Shown piece after piece: positions 33,155-46,545 of a stretch of 64,000 nucleotides of DNA. The position numbers were made by a program, and so were the translations under genes. The DNA is taken from positions 24,758,494-24,822,493 of the forward strand of contig OZ024729.1 of NCBI GenBank assembly GCA_964016875.1, in the 5' to 3' direction. The notes below the pieces were generated by a model that was not told where the DNA came from, did no database searches, and saw only the letters and a program-made list of their open reading frames with translations. The stretch comes from Fallopia convolvulus. Lineage: Eukaryota > Streptophyta > Magnoliopsida > Caryophyllales > Polygonaceae. The first letter of the stretch is position 1, and each line of letters opens with the position of its first letter.

Positions 33155-34845
33155 CTAGTTTATGACCCGGGCCTTGCCCGGGGGCTTTTTAAAAAATTAT
33201 AATATATTGATTTACATATGATATATGAATTATAATTTATATAGTGAAAAATAATAATACAAATAATGAAACTAATACGCATAGTTGCATATATAAAATT
33301 TATTTTAATTATTATAATATATTTAATTATAAAAATATATTAAATAGTATTTTATCGTTAAAAATATTATTTACTTGTAATATCATTTTCATAATCATAA
33401 AAATTTAATTATCTAATCAACCCGTAAATTTTAACCCGCAAGAAAACCGCAAATAATTGATCTAATCAACCCGTAAATTTAACAACATGAATCTGTACTC
33501 AATCCTAACTCGAAATGACCGAACCAAAACTTGAACAAACCAATCTGGTTAATTTATTTAACATCAAGTGATCATTAATTTTTATTTATTTAGGGATCCG
33601 AAATCTAAAAAATCAACATATTGATATATAGAAAATTTGAAAAGTTGTCATACTTTTAAATAGAAAATTAATATATAAATATGTAATTAAACATATGGTT
33701 CATATTAATTGAAACGTGGTCGATCATATTTATGGATGGAAAATAAATATAAAAAGAATCAGTGACTAATTATATGGTGATTGAGATATTTAATTTTAAA
33801 TTTGAGAACAATACCACTATCATATTCATAGATAGAATATTAATATAAAAACTAAACATAATTATGTATGAAATTTAAAAATTATAATGTATAGAAAATT
33901 AATACAAAAAATGAAAATTTAATGTAAAAACCGTGAGTAAAAATATGGTTCATATTAATTAGAAAATTATCATGCTTATAGAAAAAAATTAAAATCAAAA
34001 ATAAAAAATAAATAATAAAACTCGTGATTAAAAATAATATCCATAATAAATAAAAAAAATTATTACACTTTTGGTTAGGAAGTCAAATGAAAAAATCCAA
34101 AAATTAATATAAAAAATTCGTAATTCAAAACATTGATCATATAAATTACAAAGTTACCAGCCATATAAATAGAAAGTGATATGAAAATGAATAATAATTT
34201 TGGATAGAAATTTATATTGCAAAAAAAATTGGCATACAATTATGGATTAAAAATTAATATAAAAAATAAATACCTAACTAAATTTTTTTTCTTAATTATC
34301 TATAAAAACTAATACTCCCTACGATCAATAATATAAGTCGTTTTAGCTTTTATCACACTTTTTAAGAAAATTATTATTTAAATTTAAAATAATATACTTT
34401 TTCTCAATTTTATCCCTAACTAATTATTCACCATCGCTTTTTCTCAATCAGCCCGTAAATTTTAACAACATGAACTCGTACTCAACTGAAACCCGAAATG
34501 ACTGACGTAAACTCAATCGAACTGACCCAATTAACCGGTTTAACATTAAGGGGTCAATAATTTTAATATTTATTAAGGGATCTCTAATATAAAAAATAAG
34601 CATACTTATGAATACAAATTTAATATATTGCAAGATACAACAGATCTATACCGACATTAACATGCTTATGGATAGAAAGTTGTCATACATTTTAAATAGA
34701 AAATTAATATAAAAAAATTAACATGCTCATGGATAGAAAATTTAAAAAGTTGTTATGATAAAATGTCAATATTGCATATTAATTTAAAAAGTTGCCATAG
34801 GAAGATAGAAAAATAGCATAATATATAAGATAATTACTATATGGA
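33155..34845 (-). mobile_element. AT-rich Helitron-like element (minus)
   Basis: On the minus strand the end is CCCGGGCAAGGCCCGGG then TCATAAACTAG, next to T (A at 33154). The interior shares blocks with 17454-18479. A block at 33410-33620 recurs at 34440-34600, about 1 kb apart. Its 5' end is not defined, since element 2 is inserted at 34846-34850. Small ORFs here are not credible. Confidence 0.6.
34312..34440. mobile_element. Possible Stowaway-like MITE remnant
   Basis: TACTCCCTACGATCAATAATATAAGTCG-type sequence resembles the common Stowaway end CTCCCTCCGTCCC with an internal ATAAGTCGTTTT block. The other end and a TA duplication were not found. Confidence 0.3.
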
Positions 34846-34850
34846 TAGAA

Positions 34851-37442
34851 TGTAATATCCGTGTTCGTTTTAGGTCTTGAAAGTCGGAAAAAAACTGGTT
34901 CCTTCGCTTACAAGCAATTGAGTTTCTTGATCCGCAAGTAAACTCGTAAAGCAAATTAAGTAGTAATCCGTCCATTTTGGCAACCATGGACTATATCCTT
35001 ATCGTTCTTATGTAAATTATATCTAATCCGTTCCGAATAACCCGTTCCCTGATAAGCCAAATCTTATCCTAAGTGATCCCGAATAACCAAATTATACACC
35101 CATTCACTGGCAAATCAATTATATACCGAACAACCAAATTATATATTGAATAAACAAATTGATTCTGAAAACTTATCCCAATCCCACCGTATCTATCAAA
35201 TCTCTAAACCCCTCTATATTAATAACCATCCCGCGGAGCCGATCGAAGATTCGTTCAAATCTTTTCCCCCTGCTGTGCATAGAAGGACAGAGGTCGTGTC
35301 GAGCCCTGCCACCAGAGATCGTGCCGAGCCTTGCCACCAGCGACGACGCCGGTCGATTTCGGTAAAGCCATAGTTGCCTTCCGTTGTTTTTTTCCGGCGG
35401 CATAATACCGTTCTTTCTTTTTCCGATTCGTTCCTGATTCCGACTCGTCTGTAGATTAGGACGACGCCATTGGAAGCCGAGAGAGTTGTCGGAGTTCACC
35501 ATCGCCGCCATCGTCAAGACGACCGCCGGTGAGGTTTCCTTTCCTCTGTTTTTCCTTGCTGCTGTTGTTTTGGGCGGGCACTAGTTGTAGGGGTGGGTCG
35601 GAGCGTGTGTCAACCGGAATAGTGGACGATGGGACGGGAACGGGTCTGGTTGAGGTCGCCGGTAGGAGGGGGAAGAGCGACGCTACTTCGGAACGCCGGC
35701 GGGGCGCGAACAGGGCGGCAGATTGTGGATCGTCGCTGCTCTCCTCTGTTACCGCCGGTGATGGGTTAAGGTGGTAAACAGGGGCGAAGACCGGTTCGCA
35801 GAAGCGCCAGCGAAGTAAGGGACGGGCCGAGAATTATAAGCGTTCAGGAGGTAGAAGACGAGGTTGACTGTAACTTGGTCAAAAGGATAGGAGGTGGGGC
35901 CCAACTAGGTTGAAAGTCCAAAAAAAAGGGGTTGGTTAAAAGGGTGGCGTTTGGAGTTTGAGCAGGAGAGAAACCGACTGAATTCAATCAGCCTAGTTGA
36001 TGGGTCAATATGTGGTTGGGTTTTTTTCTAGTTAATTGTAACCAGGCCCAGCATTTGGATAAGTAGGAGAGTGGATTTAATTGGGTTGGGTTTATTTAAT
36101 GGATCTGGGACTAAATTAAATGGCGGGCTAGCGTGAAATTGTGGGTTAGGTTTGCTAGATGAGTAGTATAAAATTGATAAGGGGTTTGGATTTAGCACAT
36201 TCTAATATCTGTTAATTAGAAATTCTTTCTATAAAAGTCGGTAGTTTGAGGAAATTAGAAGTGGCTTTTCCTTCGGGTTAGTTGGTTCGGTTCATACATC
36301 AGTTAATCTTTTTCCTTATAATTCTTTAGGGAATCGTGTCCGATTGAGGTCGTAATTCCGTCTTCTTCAAAGGATCCCTAGTTTCGAGGTAAGTCGTTTT
36401 TCGACTTGCTCGGTTCTTCTCTATCCTGTTAGATTGCGTATCGATATTGTAGGGCGGGTTTTGGGAACTAGTCCCGAATACCTTTTTAAATTGTTTTGAA
36501 CTTCTTGAATGGTTGTGTGCGTAAAATGGTTTTGAATATATTTTATCGAAAGATATTTTTGGAAACGTTTTCTCTGTGTTGGTACCGTTTCCGACACGGC
36601 CCATCGTAGCTGGCGTTGAGGAGAGTTGGCTACGTTTGACCCGTGTGACAGAGAAACCGTGCCCCTTCAAAACGAAAATTATTATCTGTGTGTTTTTGGC
36701 AAGTGCTCCAGTGGAGGCTTAGCCGGGGTTAGAAGGGAGATTGTGAAGTGGAGTGAGAGGGCCTGCCTCTGCACTCGGCGCGGTGATGAGCGCCTTGGAA
36801 GTCGGATTGTGAAAAAGGAGGAATTGCATTGTTATGAGGTTGTGATTGTAAATGTGTATGTGGTTATGTGTGACTGATCATAACTAATTTAGGTATTGGC
36901 CTTTAGAGATATGATTGCGATTGTGGATTTGTATGCTGACTTTAGAAATGTTTTCAAAACGTTCTGCAATTTCCGTATTCTCTCTAACTTGGTAGATTAG
37001 AAGCTGACCCTTCGGGGAATATTTTTCAGTTCCAGGTATGAACCAGGGAGTCGTGCAGGAACCGAGGCCAGATGGTGGGCCGGAGCGGTAAAGAGCGCGT
37101 GTCATAGTGGGATGGGTTTTACACTAGTTTATTTATGATCGTTAGGATGTTGATTTTATTATTGTTAAGATGGAGTTAGTATTATGTTCACTTGTTATTG
37201 TTTTTATGTTTGGATTAGCTCAATATTAGTAAGTGTGTGTCGGATTTGAGTATTTATATTTTTCGGGAACGCATGCATGACTATGTTTTCTAAGTTTTAC
37301 TAAACGAAAGGTTGGATGTTTTTATTTTGTTTTCTCGTCGTGCCCGCGTTGCAAGATCCTAAAGTGTAGTTGTCAACCTATTTAATAGAACCTAGTAAGG
37401 TCTATTTCTAAGTAGCGTCCCGTCGGAAGTCGGGGTGTTACA
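34851..37442 (+). repeat. 5' LTR of element 2
   Basis: 2592 bp with a TATA box at 36228-36237 and the splice donor hairpin from 36389. ORFs within the LTR are mirrored by the 3' LTR and are not credible genes. Confidence 0.95.
36228..36237 (+). promoter_or_regulatory. LTR TATA box, element 2
   Basis: TCTATAAAAG. A start about 30 bp downstream would give a first exon (about 36260-36388) with no ATG in it. Confidence 0.5.
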
Positions 37443-37691
37443 AATTGGTATCAGAGCGAGGTTGACAACAGGGCACATGGAACTGACCAACAAAGAGTAC
37501 CCGAGGTCCAACTTAAAACCAAAACCGGCCGGTGTTTTCAAAATGTTTTCACTGGGTAGACATGTTGCATATAGAGGGTAGGTGACACGTCGCGACTCCG
37601 CCCCATCAGCCGAAGGACCTCACGTAGAGTAGTAAGAATTTCGTTAGTAAATAGGATGTTTAATTTTTGACTGTGGGACTTTCTGTTATAG
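36389..37691 (+). other. Predicted leader intron, element 2
   Basis: Donor GAG|GTAAGT at 36389, acceptor TTTCTGTTATAG ending at 37691 with the gag ATG right after it. The 1303-nt interval contains the PBS and many ATGs. Predicted from sequence only. Confidence 0.5.
37446..37463 (+). other. PBS of element 2 (tRNA-iMet)
   Basis: TGGTATCAGAGCGAGGTT, one mismatch to the tRNA-iMet complement, 3 nt after the LTR. Confidence 0.88.
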
Positions 37692-40600
37692 ATGGCCCCA
37701 CCAACCAGAGCAAGAGCTACTGAAGGCAATGGAAGAGGCCGCGGTAGAGGCCGAGGTCGGGGCCGTGGCAGGGGTAGGGGAGAGGCCCTTGTAGATGCTG
37801 AGCCGGAGGTACAACATGATATCAATCAGGAGGAGGTTGCTGAGAGTCAGGATGTGGCTGCTGCTGTTCATCAAGAAGATAGTGCATCTGTTGCTGGAGG
37901 GGTTCCCCCAGCTAACGGGGCTCAGGTGGGAGGAGGAGTGCCACCAGCAGGACTGGCCCCATAGGTGAACGCTGCAATCCAACTGTTATTGCAGACTTTG
38001 ATGGGTGCGGGGGCTGCACCTAATTTGAACGCAGTTGCGGGGCAACAAGGGGCTGAGAGGAGGGCACCAGGACCAGACTCTGTTTTGGCTGCCCAGCTAG
38101 GAGCAATGCCAGATTCGCGAGGACCAGTTGTAACTGATCATGTGGTCGAACCGAGGAGACAGTATCGCGAGCCTCAACTTGACAAGTGGCTCGCGGAGTT
38201 TAGGAAGACTGGAGTACCGAACTTTGCTGAAGCTCAGGGTTCTGACGTAGAGCAGTGGTTGAGGAGGGTGAAATCTGCGTTGGACTCCATTAAGGCACCG
38301 GAGGAGCGGAAGATGTCCTTAGTACAGAGTCTGCTACAGGAAAGTGCTTGTGACTGGTGGGACTTATGTAGGGACCACCGGAATGAGGTGACTTTCGAGG
38401 AGTTTGAGAGGCGAATTCGAGATCAGTATTGTCCTCCGGTGGTGAGGGCGGCTCGGGAGGCTGCTTTTCGGGATGCTGGGCCCGAAAATATCACAGTATC
38501 TAAGACTATTCTGAAGTTTCAGCAAGAGTTGGCAGCGGCGCCAAATGCTGCCCCTACTGAGGAGTTGAAGATTGCGACCTTTCTAAAAAGGTTGCAGCCG
38601 CATTTACGTGCTTATGTGTCTGGTCTCCGACTTGCGACATTGACAGATGTTCAGCAGTCTGCTTTGGCTTATGCTATGGCCACGACCCGTCAGAGTCAGC
38701 TAGAAGTGCATACCACTGGGAGCAAGAGGCAAAAGTTGTCTGCCCCGGCAGAACCTAGGAGAGATAGTCGTCCCGGCTCGTCTCAGCCGCAACGATCAGG
38801 ATTTCAGTCACAGGGACGTCAGGACCAGGGCCGTCAGAGTCAGTCCACTGGAGGGCTGAGAGAGTGCTTCAACTGTGGAAGCACTGCTCATTTGAGGAGT
38901 CAGTGTCCGAAGCCAGTCAGGAGTTACTTCAGTTGTGGGAAGCTTGGCCATTTACAGCAGTACTGTACTATTGGAGCACCTTCACAGGGATCTTCACCGG
39001 GAACGGTGAACCAGATGCCTCGTCGTCAGCCTCAGCAGTTTCAGCAGGCACCGAGCCAGGGCAGAGGACGCAGCTCAGGAGTTAGTACTACTGGGGGCAA
39101 TCAGCCTCGTATCTTTGAGATGAGGAGGGCTGACGCCTTACACGCGCCGACTGCTACAGGTACGATTTGGATTCCGTCTAGACCTGTTCATATACTGTTT
39201 GATACGGGTGCTACCCATTCTTTTATGTCTTCTGCTTGCGTGGCTAGACTAGGACTGACTTGCACTGAGGGGGTGTCTTTTGTTGTGGGGCTGCCTGACG
39301 CTAGTAAAGTGAGAGGGAATAAGAAGATTTTACAATGCCCTATTAGAATAGGGAATAGGGATTGGTATGCGGATTTCATAGTAATGCAGTTGTCGCCAGA
39401 TGATGACGTGATTCTGGGGATGGACTGGATGATACGTTACCGAGTAGTTTTCGATGCACATAGAGGTACAGTTACGGTGACAGCAGACGATGGGACCAGA
39501 CACGTGTGTCAGGAGTTAGAGCAGGAAGGGCCCAGATCGGTGATTACTATGGTAAAGGCCGCCAAGTTGCTCAGTGATGGATGTGTAGGATATTGGTGTT
39601 ATGTTCTACAAGGGGACAAGGAGAGACCTCACATTCAGGATATACCAGTAGTGTGCGAGTTTGAGGACGTCTTTCCTGAGGAGCTTCCCGGACCGCCTCC
39701 TCAGAGAGAGGTAGACTTTGGTATTGAATTGGAGCCTGGGACGAGACCGATTTCAAGAGCCCCATATCGCATGGCCCCGATGGAAATGCAGGAGCTGAAG
39801 GCACAATTGGAGGAGTTATTGGAGAAGGGGTACGTACGACCGAGTGCGTCGCCATGGGGAGCTCCAGTCCTATTTGTGAAAAAGAAGGATGGTACTCTTC
39901 GTCTGTGTATCGATTATCGGGAGTTGAATCGAGTTACCATCAAGAACAAGTACCCGCTGCCACGTATTGATGATTTGTTGGATCAGTTGCAGGGGGCTAC
40001 TGTGTTCTCTAAAGTGGATTTGAGGTCAGGATATCACCAGCTGAGGATTCGGGAAGAGGATATTCCTAAGACGGCTTTCCGAACGAGATATGGGCATTAT
40101 GAGTTTGTAGTGATGCCATTCGGACTGACAAATGCACCCGCTGTATTTATGGAGCTGATGAACCGGGTGTTTATAGACTACTTGGACATATTTGTAGTAG
40201 TGTTCATCGACGATATTTTGATCTACTCTCGGAGTAAGGAGGAGCACGCTGAGCATCTTAGGCTGGTGTTGGGAGTATTGAGACAACATCGGTTGTTCGC
40301 TAAGCTGTCCAAGTGTGATTTCTGGCTGCCTGAAGTTACCTTTTTAGGGCACATGGTATCTGCCCAAGGAATTATGGTGGATCCTGCAAAGATTGAGGCT
40401 ATAAACGCGTGGGAGCCTCCGAAGAACGTGAAGGAGGTACGGAGTTTTCTAGGACTAGCAGGATATTACAGAAGGTTTGTGGAAGGGTTTTCTCGTATAG
40501 CCCAACCACTTACCAACCTGCTTAAGAAGACCACTCGCTTTGATTGGAATGAAGCCTGCCAGCGGGGTTTTGACGAGCTGAAAAAGAGGTTGACTTCGGC

Positions 40601-42136
40601 TCATATACTTGCTCTTCCTCAGGGGAATGAGGACTTTGTGATTTACAGTGATGCATCCAAGTTAGGTTTGGGCTGTGTGCTGATGTAGAGGGACAGAGTG
40701 ATTACTTATGCCTCCAGACAGTTGAAACCGAACGAGCAGAATTACCCTACTTATGATTTGGAGTTGGCAGCTGTGGTACATGCTCTGAAGATTTGGCGTC
40801 ATTACTTGTATGGGAGCTCATGCAAAGTGATGACAGATCATAAGAGCCTCAAGTACATCTTCACTCAGAGGGAGTTGAATATGAGACAAAGGAGATGGCT
40901 TGAGTTACTAAAGGACTATGACCTTGAGATCCTTTACCACCCAGGGAAAGCGAACGTAGTCGCTGATGCCCTTAGCAGGAAGACGCCTCAGGAGAGTATG
41001 TTGGCTCATTTGACAACTCAGCCAGAGTTACAGAGGGAGCTGATGAGGTACGGTATTGAGGTGCAGATTCAGCGTTATCAAGGCAATTTGAAAGCCCTGG
41101 AGTGCCAACCGTCCTTGCTTCAGAAAGTGAGGCAGAAGCAAGAGAGTTGCCCGATGATTTAGGATCTGAGGCAGAGATTGAGCCGTGGAGAGGCACCCGA
41201 CTTTGCGGAGAGAGCAGATGGTATTCTGTGTTTACGTGGTCGGATTTGTGTGCCTCGAGATGCAGAGTTGAGGCAGAAGATTTTGCAAGAGGCCCATGCT
41301 GCACCTTACTCAATCCACCCCGGGGCGAGTAAGATGTACAAGGACTTGCGACAGTTTTATTGGTGGGATGGCATGAAGCCGGATGTAGCGAGATTTGTCG
41401 CTAAGTGTCAAGTCTGGCAGCAGGTAAAGATCAAGCACCAGAGACCTGGAGGAATGCTTCAGTCACTCCCTATTCCAGAATGGAAATGGAAGGACATCTC
41501 CATGGATTTCGTCACAGGTTTGAGACTCAGCAGAGGCCATGATGCTATTTGGGTAGTAGTGGATAGACTGACGAAGACTGCTCGCTTTTTGCCTATCAGG
41601 GAGACATGGCAAGTGAGCAAGTTAGTAGAGGTGTTTATTAATCAGATAGTTCGACTACACGGAGTGCCTAAGACGATTGTGTCGGACCGAGATGGACGTT
41701 TTACTTCCAGATATTGGCAGCAAGTGCATGAGGCATTGGGGACGAGATTACATTTCACGACTGCTTACCATCCGCAGTCAGACGGTCAGACAGAGAGGAC
41801 GATTCAGACTCTAGTGAACATGCTAAGGTCCTGCGTATTAGACTGGGGAGGTCAGTGGTCGGATCACCTAGCTATAATAACAGCTGGCATTCGTCGATTC
41901 AGATGGCTCCTTATGAGGCTTTATATGGTCGGAGATGTAGGACACCGCTGTGTTGGGATGATCCCTCAGATGTAGTAGGTGAGAGGCCACAAATGATTGA
42001 GGAGACGATCGGGAAAGTGGCCTTAATCAGAGAGAGAATGTTAGCCGCTCAGAGTCGCCAGAAGTCCTATGCAGACAAGAAACGTAGACCGTTGGAGTTC
42101 GAGGTAGGAGCCCACGTTTGGTTGAGAGTATCGCCT

Positions 42137-45100
42137 TGTAATATCCGCGATATTCCAAGATTTTTAAATTAATATAATATAATATTTATATAATGAATTA
42201 TTTTCTTTTATCTAAACTAAAAATGAGAATTTCTAAATGTCATATTAACTTCTATTATCTCTTTTAAAAAGAGATTATCAAGAAATCTTAAAATAAATAA
42301 ATTCAATAAATGGTATGGGGAGCTTGAATTAATCAAGAGGACATAAATTAAAAATAATGTCTTTTAGGGATTTAATTTATTTTATAGAATAAAATACATA
42401 AAGGCCTAAAAATCTAATTACAAACTTGGTAAAAAGAATGCAAGAGCCAGGATTTGAACCCGAGACCTCTTGCACCCTACTCACACACGCCCCTCACCAA
42501 ATCCCGCTAGACCATTGCAATTTCTTGTTCACTTAGCCAACCTACTTCCTCTTATATCAAATAAACTCCTTCTTCCAAAGACAACATCAGACTAAAGTCT
42601 GATTGATGTACGTTGATTTGAATTTTGGCCATTGCATGCCATTTCCACCTCCATTGCCTTGTTTGACCTCCCTTATGACCTCACCCCTCATCACCATGGA
42701 AGAAACACACCAAAGGCCAATGGGTGATCACTTCCTCCACCACCATTGGTGAATCCACCATGACTTGGATCCATGGCTCACCCAACTTGCCTATAAATAG
42801 GTTCCTATTCACCTTCTTCCATCTCACACTTCATTCTCATCCTCCTCTACTAGCAAGAGCAACTTCAATCTTCAAAAATCAGCATCAATCAAGTTCTAAT
42901 TTCTCCATTCAAAGTCCACAAAAACACCAAAAATCTCCCCCTTTTTCTTCCCTTGGACCGCCGGACCACCCCTCCTGCCCGACCGGACCACCGACGACGC
43001 CGCCGCCCGCCTCGTGCTGCCGCCTGCCCTCGCCGGAGTTCCCTGGCCGCGCCGCCCCAAGTCCGCCGGCCTCCCCTGCTCTCTTCTCCTACATTCTGTA
43101 ATACAGAATACTCCAAAAGTATAAAAAAATTCTATCCTAATCTATTTATTTAAATTATGCATTTGTGAATATATAAAGTTATAGGATATTAGAAATTATT
43201 TTAGGAAAATAAATGGAATAAAAATTTTAAGTGGGAGATCTTGTTAGTTGGAAAGCTAGAAACAAATTGCTTTACCTTGGTAACTTAAGCTAAATAAAAA
43301 CAAATAGATAAATTGAATTAAATTAGTGATAGCATGCTTTTTCATAATATAAATAGGCCTTTATAAAATAAATGGTCATATAAGGTTGTAATTACTATTA
43401 TCCTCTTTATATAAAAATTTTGACAAAGTTTCTAGTTGATAAAAGTTGTTGCATGTCTTAGATATTAGATGACATACTATAGTATTAAAATTGTAGAGAA
43501 ACTTTATAAACATATTTTTATGTAACACTTGTAGACATAGACCATAGTTGGCCTTGGACATATATTTTATGAAAGCACAATATTATTAATGAAAATATTA
43601 CTAAAGTCATCTATAAGAAAAATAGGATTTTTAATAACCTCTAAGTGTAGAGAATTACAATGGATGTAGTTTTATAAAATATGGTAGTAGTGATAAAAAA
43701 AATACTTATGGATATGGTATAAAAATTACTCTAAATAAATTAAAGAGAATCCTTATAAGAATATTAGTACATAAATATAGGCATGGACTATAGTCAAAAT
43801 GGATTTTTACAAAAAGGATAAGTTAATAATAGTTATAATACTAAGGTCATCACATGAGAAAAAAATCAATTTAATGAGCTTCTAGTGTAGAGAATTATTA
43901 AAAGACCTAAGTTCAAGACTAGATATATTAAGTATGATATTATATTAAATATAGGATTTTATATAGCATAAAGTTGACTTGCTTGGAAAGAAATCATTTT
44001 AAATATAGAAAAGATTCTATGGGATAAACTACAATATCATAATATATAAATATGATCAAAGATATTTTATAAGCCTTATAATATAAAAGGGTTATAGGAA
44101 TAGAATAAATAGGATTAATCTAAATTAAGAGAATTTTAGGCAAGTTACCTTATAGGGAAAAGTAGAAACTTCTATTTATGGAAACTTCCTTGTAAAGAGA
44201 GTATATACATGACAACTTTATTTAAAGAAGATTATGTAGGTAAATACTTTTCTATTAAGAAAATATTATTAATAAAGTATTTTAGATAAGGTAGTCAATA
44301 TTATAAGGTCCATCCAAGAATAATTGGAAATTTAAAATTAATAGTTTATTATCATAAATAAGTAAAAAGGATAATTTTTAATAATTATTTTCAATAAAGG
44401 TTTTACGGAATAGTAAGGATATTACAAATCCAAAATAATAATAAAGGAATATTATTATTTTAAGGAAAATAACTTTCTAAATTATTATTATAATAATTTA
44501 GAATCTCTTTCTCTCTTATAAAATATTATAAGAGATAATCCAAACCTTAGAAAGAAAATCATGATTTTGAGCCTTTTCGTAAATTTCCGTATCAATAGGT
44601 CGGAATCCTCGCTCGTAGTAGGGAATCGCATAAGTTTCGTCGAAGCTCGGTTGCTAGAACTCGTTACGCTAAGGCAAGTGGAATTTCCCCTTGCAACCTT
44701 TACATTCCATTTCGTGAAAATCCTTGATGTTGGGAACAAATTGTATGCTTAAATAAAAAATGAACCTAGGAAATATTGATTGCTAGAAATAACGACAATT
44801 GTTAGCGTAGTACGCTTTATATTCCTTTGTTAGGATTATATATGCTAGTATGTTTGTTATCTTGATTGATTACAATCTCGTTCAGAGATTTACTTTGAAT
44901 AAACTAGAAAGGGGTGCGGGTTAGCCGACGCCTCTATATAACCTTACTAAGTCGTACGTCCATACGACTTTCGGGATCATGATCTCCATCCGCTCCGATT
45001 GCAAGGAGGGATTGTGCGCACTCTAGCTAAGTGTCGGGGAATTGAAGTTCTCCCTCGGGTGGCTCGGAATATCCGTGTCCCACCACTCTCTATTAAAAAT

Positions 45101-45872
45101 CATTAACAAAGTCGAATATCTTTTATCACTATATAAGATAAGTGCGAATGCACATTTAAGATACCAAAACCGGACCGGTCTCAAATGATCGATCCGGCTC
45201 TCGGTCCGCTCAGGGCGCGAGAGGTTTTCACTTGTATGAACTTATAAACGTTCCCAACATACTTTCGAAATCCTAAAGAAGTCTACAATCTAGTAGTTCT
45301 TCTATCGCTCATCGAGTTATCTTTGTCTAAGGATATACTCTCCTTCGAACCCTCAAAGCCCCACAACTTTATTATATAGCCCCATCGTAAACACAACCCT
45401 AATATCTCTTTCGATAATATTTGAAATTTCCCAAAATACCCTCGGGAAGTTCCCTTCCCGCTTGCTTAGTCTCTTAGACTAATTCTTCTTTTCCGCATGT
45501 TTGCCTGGCATTCTATCGCCCTCGCGAATTATGTCAGAATCTAGGAACCCCAGCAAGGCGTGAAGTGAAGTGAAGACGAAGGAAGAACAAGGATTTCAAG
45601 ATGTACCATTCTATCATTTTGCTTTAGTTTCATTATGTTTCAAGGACAAGTAGGTTTTGCGTTTCAATTCCGAACAACTTTATATTTGAAAACAATGTAA
45701 GATGTTTTGTAAGAACCAAGTCTCCCTCGGGAGCATCTTTTCTCATTATGTATTATGTTTTATTCCGCATTTTAATTGTTCTATATCATTCTAAAAGCCT
45801 TGGGTGACTTTGGACGGTAAAGTCTGAGGTCACTGGCGGTAACACCCAATGTTGTAAAATAGGGGTGTTACA
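42137..45872 (+). mobile_element. Solo LTR (3.7 kb) inserted in element 2
   Basis: It starts TGTAATATCCGCGATATTCC, ends GGGGTGTTACA and is flanked by CGCCT (42132-42136, 45873-45877). The same family is at 1-2458 in reverse. It contains a TATA box (42791-42800), a GC-rich block (42950-43080) and the antisense tRNA-like segment. There is no internal region, so it is a solo LTR left by recombination. Short ORFs inside are not credible. Confidence 0.92.
42439..42520 (-). other. tRNA-like segment in the solo LTR
   Basis: On the minus strand the A-box-like TGGTCTAGCGGG (42503-42514) and B-box-like GGGTTCAAATCC (42450-42461) match the segment at 2083-2166. The GCAAGAG/CTCTTGC pairing is kept. Confidence 0.6.
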
Positions 45873-46441
45873 CGCCTACCCGCGGGGTCAGGAGATTCGG
45901 AGTAAAAGGGAAGCTGAGTCCCCGATATATCGGACCGTTCGAGATTCTGGAGAGAGTAGGCGAGGTGGCTTACAGGCTAGCATTGCCACCTGCTTTGGAA
46001 GGAGTTCACCCTGTATTCCATGTTTCACAGCTGAGACAGTATGTCCCGGATCCTAGTCACCGACTGAATTATGAGGAGTTGGTGGCAGAACCAGATCACA
46101 CTTTCCGGGAACAACCGCTGAAGATTTTAGATCGATGAATGAAGAAGCTGCGGAACAAGGAGATTCCGCTGGTGTTGATTCAGTGGTCTCAACGGGGATT
46201 CGAGGAGGCCACCTGGGAGACGGAGTCTAGGATGCGTGAAAGTTACCCAGAAATCTACCCGGGTTTAGTAGAGGCATTTGAGGGGAAGGTTAGTAATTAG
46301 TGTGTTGTTTTCGAATTCGATGTTTGCTTCGTGATTCTTGTTCGCTTGACTTGCTTGTTTGACTGTTTAAAAATTTGATTGACGTGTTGCATGTTTTGGA
46401 TGACTGATACTGATTATGTCTATCGTTATCAATGAATTCTA

Positions 46442-46543
46442 GTTCGAGGACGAACCCTTTTAAGGGGGAGAGGTCTGTGAACACCTCGAAATACCTTTCT
46501 TTCGTATAACAGTTTCGGGACGAAACTTTCTTAAGGGGGGTAG
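46442..46543 (+). other. Two hairpin plus polypurine modules, element 2
   Basis: Module 1: GTTCGAGGACGAAC (46442-46455) then AAGGGGGAGAGG. Module 2: AGTTTCGGGACGAAACT (46511-46527) then TTAAGGGGGGTAG just before the LTR. The second is the true polypurine tract. Confidence 0.75.
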
Positions 46544-46545
46544 TA

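Larger units (their letters stand above)
37692..46299 (+). pseudogene. Tekay-type gag-pol, broken
   Basis: It is co-linear with the intact polyprotein of element 1. Breaks: TAG at 37962 (GAG in element 1), TAG at 40686 (CAG), TAG at 41160 (CAG), a 16-bp deletion near 41873, the solo LTR at 42137-45872, and TGA at 46136 (CGA). Protease D-T-G-A, RT F-I-D-D and integrase D-R-D-G are still readable. The first Cys of the second zinc knuckle is Tyr, and a Cys of the integrase zinc finger is Trp. It cannot make a functional polyprotein. Confidence 0.93.

Noticed and set aside
35146..35777. Open frames in the LTR of element 2 (and copies at 46841-47473)
   Set aside because: They differ between the two LTRs without codon-like change and overlap the predicted transcript leader.
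42724..43153. Proline/arginine-rich frames of 66-125 codons in the solo LTR
   Set aside because: They come from a GC-rich block downstream of the TATA box; the other LTR copy does not conserve them.
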